Positions 44,653 through 56,061 of a stretch of 64,000 nt of DNA are shown piece after piece (the stretch's first letter is position 1; each line of letters opens with the position of its first letter). The DNA is taken from the NCBI GenBank assembly GCA_030734395.1, contig JAUZTG010000048.1, forward strand, positions 1,116,001-1,180,000, in the 5' to 3' direction. Under the pieces are notes generated by a model. It ran no database searches. It had not been told where the DNA came from and worked only from the letters and a program-made list of their open reading frames with translations. The translations under genes were made by a program, and so were the position numbers. This DNA is from Sarocladium kiliense. Lineage: Eukaryota > Ascomycota > Sordariomycetes > Hypocreales > Sarocladiaceae.

Positions 44653-45380
44653 TCTGTCTTCTCATGATGTCGCAGCACGGTTGGCATGCAAATAGACTCT
44701 TCCGATATCCCAAGTGTTCCTGGGGTTGACATCCAGGAAAACCTATCAGGTAGCAGGTCGGAGAGGAGGATGGAGAGACGCGATTTCGACTTTCACCGAT
44801 AAGGCAGTGCTACTGTTAAGGCTGGAGGTTTGAATCACTGAAGTCTCGAGACCGAAGTCCAAGTCTTTTCAATAACACCTTCCCTCTTCGTCCGCACACA
44901 TCACGCGTTATGAGACCAAAGGATGAGATGGCCGAGAAGGCTGCATTCTCGGACATTAACCGAAGGAGTCTACACATCCGTCACGCCAAAGGCCCCGTTC
45001 TCTTATGAGACTTACGGATGTGATGAGCGTTGGTTGCAAGGGATCATGTGGCGACATCAGTCTCTCGGATGCAAACTAAGCCCACGTGGGCCTCTGCTTG
45101 GTCGCGATGCGACGTCGCCGCGGACGGTCACCCGACCGTGAAACCACAGATAGGGCTCCGAGCTGGTGCCAAGTAGAAAGACGGTCTTATTCCATATATC
45201 TGCCCAGGTGGGTTGTTCCATAATTACGCGGATGAAGAGAGGGGTTTCTTCGCAAATGGTCGGTTGGAGTCAGAAAGGGTCTTATGGTCAATGTTTATAA
45301 GTGATTGCGCAGCGCTCGCGACCAACCCTGACCGACATGCTGGCCAATATTTTCATCTACTGTATTCCTTAGAAGAGGAA
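44653..45380. promoter_or_regulatory. Divergent intergenic region, multicopper oxidase / phospholipase C
   Basis: A 728-bp region lies between divergent start codons and holds both promoters. ORFs at 44923-45141 and near 45213 are not supported. No TATA element was assigned with confidence. Confidence 0.45.
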
Positions 45381-47853
45381 ATGATGGTCTCCTTCCGCAT
45401 CACGACACTGATGGCCTTGGTCGGCGCAGCGAATGCTGCGTCGTCGCTTGGTGAGGTGAAGCACGTTGTCATGATGATGCTTGAGAACCGATCGTTCCAG
45501 CATGTAAGTGTCCTCAATTGGCCAAAGAACCACAGCGACTGGAGTCTAGTGACTGAAAGATGTGACATTTTTAGTACTTCGGAACGATGGCTGGTGTTCG
45601 TGGCTTTGCCGACCCCAATGTCCAGATCAACCCCGATGGTCGCTCTGTCTGGTACCAGTATGCTAGACTCGCCACGAATCCGATCTTTTTTATCAACCCG
45701 TCCTGATGGTCTATGACAGGAATGTTACTGGCCTTACAGACAAAGCGGACTGGATGCTTCCGTACTGGTTCAACTACCTCGGCGGTGAAGAGTCCTGGAA
45801 CAAGAGCCAGTGTCTCTGCGCAGGCGCCAACAACTGGATTCCGACGCAGCAGGCTCTCAACGGCGGTCTCAACAACATGTGGGCACAGATCGATAAGCCG
45901 CAGTCATGGGGTTACTTCAAGCGAGAGGATTTGCCGTATCATTTCGCACTTGCTGATGCGTACACTATCGGCGACCACAACTTTGTTCGTGATCCCTTTT
46001 TTGCCAGATCAGACGAACAAGTACTTTCTGACACAATGTGAACCGGGTACAGGCCGGTATTACTTCGAATACTAATGCCAATAGGCGATTTTGGGAGGTT
46101 AAAACAATATTTCCTTCGCATTCTCTGTTCAAGACCAAGTCAACTAACTCACTTTCACGTACAGTCTGGCTCCATCAACGTCCCAGGCGGCAAGCAGTCG
46201 CCTGACCAAGGCGGAATTATTCTCGACAACAACCAAGTAAATGGTAAGATAAAAACTCTGCCGTTTCCTTACAATTGGATGCTAATACGGACACCTTGAC
46301 ATAGGTTGTACTGGTCCGAATCTCAATTGTCTGCCCATCGAATGGCCAGCCTTTGCCCAATACCTAGACGAAGCCGGTGTCGACTGGCGCGCGTTCCAAA
46401 ACTCCAAAGACTGGGCCACAACCAATGGTCTGTTCTACTTCAAGGCTTTCCAGGATGCAGACACGAACTCGAGCATGTATCAGCGCGGTCTTGTATTTGA
46501 TGGCGATAACGGGCTGGAGGCATTCCAGAAGAATGCTGCAGAGGGGACCTTGCCAGAAGTTAGTTGGATCTTCCCTCCAGGTATCTTACAGGAGCATCCT
46601 CCACGGTCGCCTGTTGATGGGTCTTGGTACATCAATCAGGTGGTGAATGCTACGATCCACGGGAAGAATTACAACGACACTATCTTCGTTATCAACTACG
46701 ACGGTTGGTTGACCATGCTTTGTTTCCATGCTCCTTTGCATTGCTGACACATGATGTAGAGGCAGGCGGCTGGGGTGATGCTGTGATGCCTGTTGTCTCG
46801 CCTGAAGGAACACCCGGCGAATGGTTTGAAGACCCCTACAATGAGCTTGGCTATACATACTCCGGGCCAGGTAGGATGACTGGAAAATACAACCCAGAAG
46901 TCTACTGATGCGTACGCAGGTGTCCGAGTCCCCTTGCTCATCATTTCTCCATATACCCGTGGCGGCCACGTCTTTACGGAGCGAGCTGATCACTCATCTG
47001 CATTGCAATTTCTGGGTAAGAATCTAATTCCTATCTATAGGCATATGGAGATTATTGACGGAGCACACCAGAACACTATCTGAAAGCCAAGGGCTACGAA
47101 GGAATTGTCGCAGACCAAATGTCCGACTGGCGTCGCGAGCACATGTCAGATCTGCTGAGCGCGTTTGACTTTGAGAACGTATGTGGCACTGCCTCCCATG
47201 ACTGCCCATCACCCCGCGCCATGTCAGAGTCTCTGATACTGAAAGCTCATATGTAGCCTGACTACTCGATTCCCGACCTTCCGGTGCCGAGGGACCCCAT
47301 CCGCGGTGCGAACGGCGACATTCTTGGTCTTTACAGTGGTCATTGCAGTAAGGTCTATAGCGGACACTGCTCCAGTGACTCTTATGTCCACAGCATCCCT
47401 TTTGGCGAACAGACTGAGGAACAGGCTTTGTTCTATGAAGACGGCTTCAAGGGCGTCCGCGGCTACCTCACCGAAGGTCGCTATCTAGTCTTCGAGTCGA
47501 ATGGATATGCACTCACAAACCGCGGTGTTGACAAGCAATTCACCGCCACCAAGGCCACTGAGAAGCACGAAGACTTGAATCAGCGATGGGTTCTCCACGC
47601 ACTGAGTCCCGAGGGCACGACATTCAATATCGCAAGTGCGCTTGATGGGAAATGGATCTCTCAGCATTCGAGCTTGTCGGTTTCGGTGAAGGGGGCTCAG
47701 AAATACAACATCACAAGGCTGGCGGACGGTACGTATGCGATGCAGAAGGAAAACAAAAGCTATCTCAACATTCGCAAGGATGGCGAACTATCGTTTGATA
47801 GGGACCCCATTGGCTATAAGGTGTATAGTGTCACGTACCACAACTCATCGTGA
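45381..47853 (+). CDS. Secreted phospholipase C (phosphoesterase family)
   Basis: Nine exons (45381-45503, 45575-45657, 45720-46020, 46165-46243, 46305-46703, 46760-46870, 46920-47015, 47072-47178, 47257-47853) join in frame to 631 residues. A signal peptide lies at about 1-19. The bacterial/fungal PLC phosphoesterase domain is shown by HVVMMMLENRSFQHYFGTMAG, SGSINVPGG, the metal-site stretch INYDEAGGWGD and the FTERADHSS block. A C-terminal about 200-residue extension may form beta-sandwich units, as in other PLCs. The enzyme would cleave phospholipids at the glycerol-phosphate bond. The 144-bp intron 46021-46164 is longer than the rest, and the sequence just before it matches the family poorly, so that junction is the least certain part of the model. 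Confidence 0.87.
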
Positions 47854-48622
47854 GGCGTACGTGCCTGGAGCAGGAGTGCTCATCAAGCCAGCCGAAGCCT
47901 CTATAGAAGATGGAATCCCAGCTTCTCCCGCTCTAATATTGTTCCCTATCTGCCAATACATCATCACCCGGACTTGTCATCGCAAGTAAAAGTGCTTGCC
48001 GATTCCCACGTGCCGCTGGAGGCTCCAAATGAAGCTGACCAGCTGCGAAGCCGTAGCCAAGGGCGTTCAATCGACCACGTAGTTGTCGCATGCCTGTCGT
48101 CCAAATCCTTGGTGTTATCTTATATTTGCTTCGGCGATTGCTCCGAAACATGTGTTCGCCAAGCGACGTGGCGTCAACGGCCTCGGCAGATAGTGCTTGT
48201 CTTGAGATAAGACGCTCGAGCAGACGTTGGACGGCGGTGGCGGCGCTAGGCTTGCTGCGTGCCGACCGTTTCGCCGCCATGAGGCGTTGCCGAGGCCACC
48301 AATGGTTCGCCGCGTCTTGCTCTGGTGGAGTTGTTTCTCTTGATCTAGAGGCAAATCAGTTCGCGCTTTGAGGGCGGAGTGATATGCAGCCCAGGATTGA
48401 GAATCCATCACGGCCTGAAAGACTGAAAGGCTCACTTTGCGACCGTAGCTCATCAAGTAGCCTGAGTCTCAGCATATGGGATCGTAACACAGGACGGTTG
48501 CCAGGTAGATAGAACCTATATTGATCAATGTAACATTAAGATTGAAAAGCTATACGCGTAAATATGCGAACTATTCCCAGGCCATTGACCTCAACTTTAC
48601 CCAACGGAAGCACAGCAATGGC
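47854..48622. other. Convergent intergenic region with possible decayed coding DNA
   Basis: The 3' flanks of PLC (plus) and GH16 (minus) meet here. On the minus strand, two overlapping frames (from ATG near 48453 and ATG 48280 downward) read like one basic, Ala/Arg-rich protein broken by a single-base shift around 48285-48300. No family is recognised, so I treat this as a possible relic rather than a gene. Confidence 0.3.
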
Positions 48623-49796
48623 TCAAATGAACATCAATACCAATATGGTGGTGGCTGACACGAGAAGAGATGATCCCAAACCAGCCTTGAACGCGACGGC
48701 GGCACCATCGGAGTCGTCTGAAGAACCATCTTCTGAGGAGTTTGGCTCGGTATAGCCATTGGGGTCATCGTCCCTTTGTGAACCATCGTTGTCGCCGAGA
48801 GGGTCAATCTGGCAGACGACACCGTTCTTGGGCTTACCGAGGGGCTCGAGGGTAGATGCGTTGAAGGCAAGCTCGATCCATTGGATCTCAATCTGGGCCT
48901 CGCCCCAAACTGGCATGTCACCAGACCAAGAACCGCCGTTGCTCCACATGTCGATCATGATAGTGCTGGCTTCAAAGGGGACGTTGACCTCGGAAGACTT
49001 GAGGAGAGCACCGTCGACGTACCAGGCGCTAACACCAAGGTTGGGGAACCAATCCAGTCGGTATACGGAGAACTCGTCAACAGTCTTGAACCATGGCATG
49101 GACCGGTTGAAGGTAGAGTCGGCGACAGGCTGGTCGTTCGCATCAAGAGTGGGCTGGTTCGTGAGGTGGACGCTCGAGTCACCATCACGGGTCAAGATCT
49201 CGATGTCGGACTCCTGAGTGTCGTTGTGGTAGGTGAAAATACCAGCGACAGCACCAGTGTCACCAGTGATGCGAGCAGAGACTCTCATGGAGACAGCGTC
49301 AACGTCGGCGGGGCGCCAGAAGATCTCTCCACCCAGCTGAGTGTTGTTGGAGAGCAGGCTGGTGTTGAGGGTCAACAGACCCTGGCCATTGTCGTCGCCT
49401 AAGACAATGTAAGAGTCAAGATGCAAAGCATGGTGAAGAAGACGTACCCATGAACACATTCTCAGGCACGTAGTTGAGAGGAATTAACTTCTTGGTGGCA
49501 GGCTCCTTGTTTGCTGTGCGGATGGACCACTCGTCTATCCAGGTGGCATCATTGAATCTCTTGAACTGCTGAAGCTCTGTCTCGTTGTCCCTGTTGTTTG
49601 GCCAACTTGACGTGCCAATCTTTGTATTGGAAGGATTCGCATAGCGAAAGTCATAGTAGCGGTAGAATTGGAAGTATTCCTGCCACGTGCCGTTGACCTT
49701 GAACTGGACGCAGCCCTCGATGGTAGAGTCTTGGTCGGCATACACCGACGAGGCCAGAAGACCTGTGACGGTGAGAAGTGAGGAAACTCGAACCAT
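48623..49796 (-). CDS. GPI-anchored GH16 glucanase/transglycosylase-like protein
   Basis: Two exons (49796-49448 and 49398-48623) join in frame to 374 residues. A signal peptide (about 1-20) begins MVRVSSLLTVTG. The GH16 signature ExDxE is present as ESDIEIL (nucleophile and acid/base Glu), followed by an HLTNQPT strand and a WSVYRLDW-like region (FSVYRLDWFPNLGVSAWYVDG). The Ser/Asp/Gly-rich C-terminus ends in a hydrophobic tail (SLLVSATTILVLMFI), fitting GPI attachment near residues 345-350. It should act on beta-glucan at the cell surface, either as an endoglucanase or a Crh-like transglycosylase. Crh-type chitin-binding domains are not visible, so the exact branch is unclear. Confidence 0.88.
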
Positions 49797-50638
49797 TTCG
49801 CTGAGATGTGCTTGAGAAAAAAAGATTATACCGAGAAAGGGGAAGAGGAAGAAGGGGAAGACTGTAGTCTACCTGTGGTGTGTGCTGGGGACGTGCCTCA
49901 AAGCAGAACGCTGAGTCGTTCTTATAACGAGCGTCTAAGGTGGATGAAGAAAAACACACACCCCTGCTCCACGTAGCTGTCTGCTCGCACTGGATAGCTT
50001 CTCATAGCTTTTGGGAAGAAATTGCAATTGAGTGAGAGGCTGACGCCAACCGCCTGTTCTGGCTACTGGGTCTCGGCACGGGGTGCAGCGTGGAGAGCTT
50101 GGCCTCGCGTAAGTCTAGGCCGTCCCGCCTACGACGCTAGTTACAGACCCTGAATCCAGCTGAAGCACATGGAGCCCAGTGCTGGAAATAGCATGGAGCA
50201 CACCCTCAGGCCCAGACGATCGAACGGGCAGTGGGCTTAGCGCCGATCTTAGCTACTAGCATTGCCGCCACACCCCCCCAGAGGGCCTTGTCCCGCCCTA
50301 GGGGCTTTGGGGAGCAGCCACATTGCCCGGTGTAAGCTGAGTTCCGGCTACTGACGTTTAGGCCCTGACGGTCTGTGTCCAGCCCTCTGCAAGCCCTGGG
50401 CCCCGTGGCCTAAGCCGGAGCTGGATTGGACTAATCAATCATTAAGTTCGCCTGGACGAAAAGAGACGATGAGGATTTCCAAATGCGAAAAAATGAAGAG
50501 GGAAAAAAAATACTTTCGTGTTGACCCGATACCCATGTAAAGACCATAGAACAAAAGTAGACTAAACTAAGACGCCATCACGATTATTACATTCCAGCTG
50601 ATCCGTTCTCTCGGCTCCCGTTACATTGTTCTCGTCAC
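49797..50638. other. Intergenic: GH16 promoter and epimerase 3' flank
   Basis: This contains the GH16 promoter (adjacent to 49796) and the downstream region of the epimerase gene. No coding feature is visible. Confidence 0.45.
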
Positions 50639-51961
50639 TCAGCTCAGCGTCGCCGCAGTCTCGATCCCGAGGAATCGGCACAGGTCCAGACAACTATCCA
50701 GCAAGGTTTTCGAAGGCTTCCAGCCCAGCTCGGTCATGGCCTTTGTTGGGTCGGCAACACACATGCCGACATCTCCATCCCGGCGACCTGTCTTGACCGA
50801 GGGGATGGACTTGCCCGAAGCCTTCTCCATGGCGTTGACAACCTCGGTGACCGAGTGACCGCTGCCAGTTCCAATGTTGAATGTCTGGAACCCGGTCATG
50901 CGGGTGGACAGGGCTGCGAGATGGCCGCGAGCAAGATCAGAGACGTGAATGAAGTCCCGAATGGCAGTTCCATCGGGAGTATCCCAGTCTGTGCCATAGA
51001 CGCTGAGGTGGTCTCGACCGCCAGTCAGGACCTGCAGAACAACTGGCATCAAATTTGTCGGAGTCATCCTGGGATCCTCGCCCAGCCGCCCAGAGTCGTC
51101 ACAGCCGACAGGATTGAAATATCGCAAAGCCACGACAGTCCAGGCCGGGTCGGAAATAGCCAGATCGGCGAGAATAGCCTCACACATCCACTTGGTCCGC
51201 CCATAGGGGTTAGTCAAGCCAGCGCATCCGGCAAGCGTCGTCTGCTTCTGGCCCCGGCTATCCAGCCAGTCGGTTTCGCGGTGGGCACACAGCTCCTCGG
51301 GGAGGCGCCCGCCTTTGTCCGCGAGCACGCCATAAACCGTCGCCGATGACGAAAAGACCAGGTTCTTGATGTTGAAAATCGATAGTGTCTTGCAAAAGCT
51401 GACGAGACCAGCCACGTTGTTGTCGTAATACTTCAGGGGGTCCTCAATGCTTTCCGACACCGACTTGTATGCCGCAAAGTGGATCACACCCTTGATCTGC
51501 GACGTGTGCGCGGAGGTGGACCCGTAGTCGTATTGGCGGAGGATTTCCTCCATCGTGCCCTGGTCTCTGAAGTCGGCTTGGTGGAAATGAAGCTCTGGAC
51601 GACGAGACTTTGATTCTTGGTGACGCTCGCTGTTCATGGCGCGAAGGGTGTCGAGCACAGTGGTGAACGAGTTGCTCAAGTCGTCAATCACGACAACGTT
51701 GTAGCCGTCCTTGAGCAGTTCCCATGATGTATGGCTGCCGATGTAGCCTAGGCCGCCAACAACGAGAATGAATTCATTGGTGTTTTGCCCAGGTGCGAGG
51801 ATGCGAACATGGTCAAATGCATCACTGTGCTCTGTATCCGGTGTACTTGCCAGAGACAGAGAATCGAAGGGTCCGTCGAGGTAGGAAGAGTCAGGAGACT
51901 CTACTGGGCTTCCATCAAGAGAATACTCTGAAGCAGAGCGGCTGAAGATTGGTTGAGGCAT
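50639..51961 (-). CDS. UDP-glucose 4-epimerase
   Basis: A single exon encodes 440 residues. The first about 60 residues are a disordered acidic/Ser-rich extension (SASEYSLDGSPVESPDSS). The short-chain dehydrogenase-type Rossmann fold then begins with the NAD-binding GGLGYIGSHTSWELL. Further family blocks are HFAAYKSVSESIEDP, the catalytic region SSSATVYG and YGRTK (Tyr/Lys of YxxxK), ALRYFNPVGCDDSG, and NIGTGSGHSVTEVV. The reaction interconverts UDP-glucose and UDP-galactose; a mutarotase domain as in yeast Gal10 is absent. The N-terminal extension sets it apart from the core housekeeping GalE length of about 340-370. A (TA)n-rich element at about 52040-52055 lies near 80-95 bp upstream of the ATG. 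Confidence 0.94.
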   Translation of the reverse strand: MPQPIFSRSASEYSLDGSPVESPDSSYLDGPFDSLSLASTPDTEHSDAFDHVRILAPGQNTNEFILVVGGLGYIGSHTSWELLKDGYNVVVIDDLSNSFTTVLDTLRAMNSERHQESKSRRPELHFHQADFRDQGTMEEILRQYDYGSTSAHTSQIKGVIHFAAYKSVSESIEDPLKYYDNNVAGLVSFCKTLSIFNIKNLVFSSSATVYGVLADKGGRLPEELCAHRETDWLDSRGQKQTTLAGCAGLTNPYGRTKWMCEAILADLAISDPAWTVVALRYFNPVGCDDSGRLGEDPRMTPTNLMPVVLQVLTGGRDHLSVYGTDWDTPDGTAIRDFIHVSDLARGHLAALSTRMTGFQTFNIGTGSGHSVTEVVNAMEKASGKSIPSVKTGRRDGDVGMCVADPTKAMTELGWKPSKTLLDSCLDLCRFLGIETAATLS

Positions 51962-53961
51962 TATGAATTAATTCGGAGATGTTTGACGGTTGACTTCAGG
52001 ATTTTCACAAAGAAACTCGCCCATCGGCCGTCTACTTTCTTGATATATATATACGTATTAAACACGCTTGACTGAAAATCAAACAGTGCTCTACAACACC
52101 CACGCCCACGCCAGGGCTGTAGTAGCAGCTCTCCGAACTGAGGACCTTACACACTGAACCGTCTGTATAGCTACCGTCCTCCCGCAGTAGGATGAGCCTC
52201 ACCGTCGACCCAATAGCGTCTCTTCGGCCTGAGAAAGACAAAAGCCACAGCAAGCTTGTCCTCTCGCGTCGGGGGAGGACGCCAGTACCCAAGTTCTCGC
52301 CCGGATCGTGAAAACCTTCCTTGCCGCGAGGCAGCGAGCCGAGAACATGAACGTGAGAGTACTCTCATTAGCTGGAGGGCGTGAAGACTGAAGCTCGAGG
52401 GCGTGCAACATCGTACTTCATGGGGCTGGAAGCAAAAATCAAGTGGAAGAAAACTTTGCAAGGCTCAAGACTATTGACGTGACAACAGCCTTAGCTCTGA
52501 CGATTTCGGGACCACTTCAGCCTCGGGCTTGCTTTGCTTGTGCTTGGGCGTGAGCCAACGTGAAGTCTAGAAAGAGACACGTTGGAGGAGATCATGGCGC
52601 CATCTGAGATGAGGTGGGTCACGATCTCACCTGAAAGGAGACGGAGAAACGGTGACCAAAAGCTTTCCGTACTTCCGTCTGCATGGTGATACGACGGAGT
52701 CTACCAGGATCCAGGCGCGTCCAATACACCTGGATGGTTTTGCTTGGACGCCACAATGCTCCTAGGCCAGCTGGCCGCCGCTGAATGAGGCGATGACGAA
52801 AAATAAGCCTCGAATGACAGGGGAAGTGCAGATCAGGTCTAACTGCTTCTCCTTGGCCCAGCTGAATGTTGAAACAGGGGAGGCCTAGATGCTCGCCAAA
52901 TTTTAGTGAGCATGATCTGTGCTTACACAGACGCCGTCAATCTTCTGATTTGCCTTGACACTAGGTTCGATAGTACAAGGACTCAGCAGCAGCCAATGGA
53001 AGATGAGTTCAGACTGACGTGCCCGCCAGAACATAGGCGCCTTTCACTTGGACGAATGTGTAGGCTTCCTAGTCCGAACGTGAACGACCCCAACGGCCGT
53101 CATCGACTGATTTCCTACTTAGTGCAGCCTTACAACGAACTATTGAAACGAAAAGAGATCTGGGCAAAAGTCTCTTTGGGCAAAGAACAACGAGAAAGGA
53201 CAATGGGGGGGCCACAACAACCCACAATCTCGTTTAAAATTCTGTTCGGGACGTTGGCCCAGAGCTTACCCCGTTCTGGCCATGGACTTCGAGACGGTGG
53301 CCCAATCTGGATTAAAAAAAAAATGTCGCAATGGAGGCTGAGATCTATGGCGTCAAACTTCCAGCCCGGTATATGCATCTCAGCAGCGCCGGGGGCAGTT
53401 GTGGCGTTTGCCTTGTGCTTTAGTGTCAGGTCCAGCTTGGAGCCCCATTTTCCCCGAAAGCCACGGAAGACTACCGGCCGGCCGTGGACCCAAGCGCACG
53501 TTGTTGATCCACTTTCTCGTTTCGTTGTACTTGCTTTGTCGAGAATACGACGGCCTCAATAGCTTCATGGCCATCTCCGGGCCCAGGGTATGTTTAGTAA
53601 AGAGTCTAGATTGACGTCTAAGGCGGCTGACGGCTACGCGATGTGTTGTTGCTTCCGGAAGAGGCAACGGCATGGATGAGGGATGAGGTCCAGCTGGGGG
53701 TGTGAATTTTCTTGTGATGGTAACGCTTGAACGTAGAAGCTGATGGTATAAGTCTGAGTGATTTACTTGGTCCCATATCCGCCTGTGACTTCTCTTAACT
53801 GCTGATCTGGCATACCTCTCAACTGCACGCCGGGATCTTGTTTGACTTTCCAATTACTACAGTGTGATTGTTCATATACAAAGCATACCGTACAGGCAAG
53901 GTAAGCATAATTGGTCCAGTATACTTCATCAGGCGTAGCTAACATTCCTGTCACTTTGAAG
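51962..53961. promoter_or_regulatory. Divergent intergenic region with probable 5'-UTR intron of GT2 gene
   Basis: The 2.0 kb separates the divergent epimerase and GT2 genes. Just before the GT2 start lies a canonical intron-like stretch: donor GTAAGC at 53901, branch-like GCTAAC near 53937-53942, and acceptor TTTGAAG ending at 53961, exactly one base before ATG 53962. ORFs at 52906-53562 (plus) and 53380-53853 (minus) overlap each other and carry no family signal. Confidence 0.5.
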
Positions 53962-56061
53962 ATGGGTCTCTTCTCCAGGTCAGGGAGCAAGCAGCTCGGG
54001 GAGAAACAACATACTATCTCCGCCTCCGATGCCTCAAGCATCAACCGTTCTGGTGTTCAGGATAATCCTGCTCCCATGCGACAGTCTCCCAAACCAAGGA
54101 TCATCAAGGACCCTTTCACCAGCGGCCCTCGTCTTCCGGAGAACTCCCGCGGTCACTCGGCGACCGGCTCCGAATGCTCCAATATTACATTCGGCAACAC
54201 AACATACTTCGATCGCACAAATCAGGGCAGCTCCCCCAATTTGTCAGTCTCTACAGCATCTTCTGTCCTCAACAAGGAGGAGGTGGTGACGGAGAAGGGC
54301 AAGACACCCAAGGAGCGCAACTGCATCCGCAAGTTTGCGCACTACATCAACAGTCGCGTCTCCATTAAGTCCATCTGGGAGATCATCAGCCCTGTTGACT
54401 ACTTCTGGCCCATCACATTCAGACGCTATGCCTGTCTCGCGCTCATTGGAGCTGCCTGCGTTGGTATCTACTTCTCCAACTACTACACAGGTTGGATAAC
54501 CAAGTCCATGGCCCTCACCCGAACGTTCATGCTGCCTGTTCTCATCATCGTTCTCGGTCTCGAGCCCATCATGTTCATCTGCATTCTCGCTGCTTCCAGG
54601 ATGCCACCTGTGGTCGAGAACCTGGAAACCCTTCACAAGACGGGACCCATGCATAAGAACAAGCTTGGTGACGAAGAGAGCGTCTCCGTCTCTTCTGACG
54701 AAGAGGATCGCTACAATACTGCGCTGGTTCTTCCGTGTCACAAGTCTGATACCAATACCCTGAGGCGAGTCTTTGAATCCGCTTGTCGCACTGCATTCAG
54801 GCCCAAGGACATCTTCGTTGTTGACAATGCTGGCCAAATGCATCCGGACAACCTCGAATTCCGGGATTGGGTCAAACGCCAACATCCTGACATCAACTAC
54901 ATGTGGTCACCAATTGGTTCCAAGAACGCCGCCCAGCTTGTTGGATCCCTGGCAGCCAAGGGCTACAAGTACATCCTGACAACTGACGACGATGTTTGTC
55001 TACCAGACAACTACCGCCACCCCATTCACCTGCTCACTGAGTCAACAAGAGCTGTTGCGTTTCCCTTGACTGCGACCGACGCCAAGGGTGACAATCCCCT
55101 TTTCCTCGTCTCGTGGCAAGATTGCGAGTATCGCACCTCTGGTCTTTCCAAGCTTGCCGAATCCAACACTTGCGGTGTCTGCTTCCCTCATGGTGCTGGC
55201 TGGTTCGTTGACCGCGAAGTCCTCATTGAGATCCTCGAGACTCTCCACCCTACTGATTTCATTGCTGAGGACGTCAACGCTGGGTTCTGCATGATGAAGA
55301 TTGGCAAGGCCATCGCCCTAGATTATAATGTGGTTCTGGCTACTGAGGTCCCTCTTACACTCATTGGTCCAGGCCTGAACTGGTTCAAGCAAAGGGTCCT
55401 ATCGTGGGAAATGGGGAGGCACAAGATGTTCTTCACCCTCATCCGTCGCGTCTTTTCCAACAACGGTCAATCAACATTGACTGGTGTCATCGCCCAGAAG
55501 GCATTCCTGCTTTACAACATCACCACACTTGTCGTTGACTGGATCCGTGTCCCGGTGTTTGTCACCATGGGTTACTCCGGACTTTTCTGGATCAAGGCTG
55601 CCCTCTTCAGTCTGATCTCCATCATTCCTTTGATCCTGTACAACTACGTCAAATGCTGGAGCCGACCTACCTACCGCGTGCGACTAGTTGCTGCATTGAC
55701 CTATCCTATCTACAAGCAGCTGTACACGCTTGTCTCTGTCCTCGGCTTCATCCGTGCTATCCTCTTCTACATGGGGGGTTACGTCCGTTCCAAGCCCGTC
55801 TACAAGATGATCAAGGATGGTGACAAAGAGTGCTTCTGGCTTGATCCGCGATTTCAGACCAACCCAGCTTGGCTGGCTGATGAGAGGGAAGATGAGCTGA
55901 TCGCCCAGGGTCTGATGCCACCAAGAAACCGAAGGTCCTGGCAGAGCAAGCTGGAGAAGTGGGAAGCTGGTGTTCCTAAAATGACCAAGGCTATCCCAAT
56001 GGTGACGGTCAAGGAAGTGACACAGCCTCTTCCTACTCTGAGTCGAGCACGTTCATTCTAA
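53962..56061 (+). CDS. GT2 polysaccharide synthase (Cps1/hyaluronan-synthase-like)
   Basis: A single coding exon of 699 residues starts at ATG 53962. A roughly 100-residue disordered Ser/Asn-rich N-terminus precedes two or three membrane helices (YACLALIGAACVGIYF; TFMLPVLIIVLGLEP). The cytosolic GT2 domain has ALVLPCHKSD, VVDNAGQMHP, the metal/donor motif TTDDDVCLPDNY, the catalytic-base-type AEDVNAGF and KQRVLSWEMGR, equivalent to the processive QxxRW box. More membrane helices follow (LLYNITTLVVDWIRV; ALFSLISIIPLILYNY; LVSVLGFIRAILFYMGG). This is the fungal type 2 glycosyltransferase linked to Cryptococcus CPS1 and related hyphal-growth enzymes. It should polymerise and export a beta-linked polysaccharide; the sugar is not known from sequence. 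Confidence 0.9.
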   Translation: MGLFSRSGSKQLGEKQHTISASDASSINRSGVQDNPAPMRQSPKPRIIKDPFTSGPRLPENSRGHSATGSECSNITFGNTTYFDRTNQGSSPNLSVSTASSVLNKEEVVTEKGKTPKERNCIRKFAHYINSRVSIKSIWEIISPVDYFWPITFRRYACLALIGAACVGIYFSNYYTGWITKSMALTRTFMLPVLIIVLGLEPIMFICILAASRMPPVVENLETLHKTGPMHKNKLGDEESVSVSSDEEDRYNTALVLPCHKSDTNTLRRVFESACRTAFRPKDIFVVDNAGQMHPDNLEFRDWVKRQHPDINYMWSPIGSKNAAQLVGSLAAKGYKYILTTDDDVCLPDNYRHPIHLLTESTRAVAFPLTATDAKGDNPLFLVSWQDCEYRTSGLSKLAESNTCGVCFPHGAGWFVDREVLIEILETLHPTDFIAEDVNAGFCMMKIGKAIALDYNVVLATEVPLTLIGPGLNWFKQRVLSWEMGRHKMFFTLIRRVFSNNGQSTLTGVIAQKAFLLYNITTLVVDWIRVPVFVTMGYSGLFWIKAALFSLISIIPLILYNYVKCWSRPTYRVRLVAALTYPIYKQLYTLVSVLGFIRAILFYMGGYVRSKPVYKMIKDGDKECFWLDPRFQTNPAWLADEREDELIAQGLMPPRNRRSWQSKLEKWEAGVPKMTKAIPMVTVKEVTQPLPTLSRARSF

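Noticed and set aside
45985..46037. Apparent one-base frameshift in PLC exon 3
   Set aside because: A donor at 46021 keeps the original frame and joins the next exon at phase 0, so a frameshift is not needed; noted only as an uncertain junction.
52906..53562. 218-codon plus-strand ORF upstream of GT2
   Set aside because: No family features, begins at GTG, overlaps a similar-sized minus-strand ORF and lies in a divergent promoter region.
54244..54885. 213-codon minus-strand ORF inside the GT2 gene
   Set aside because: Antisense shadow of conserved GT2 coding sequence.
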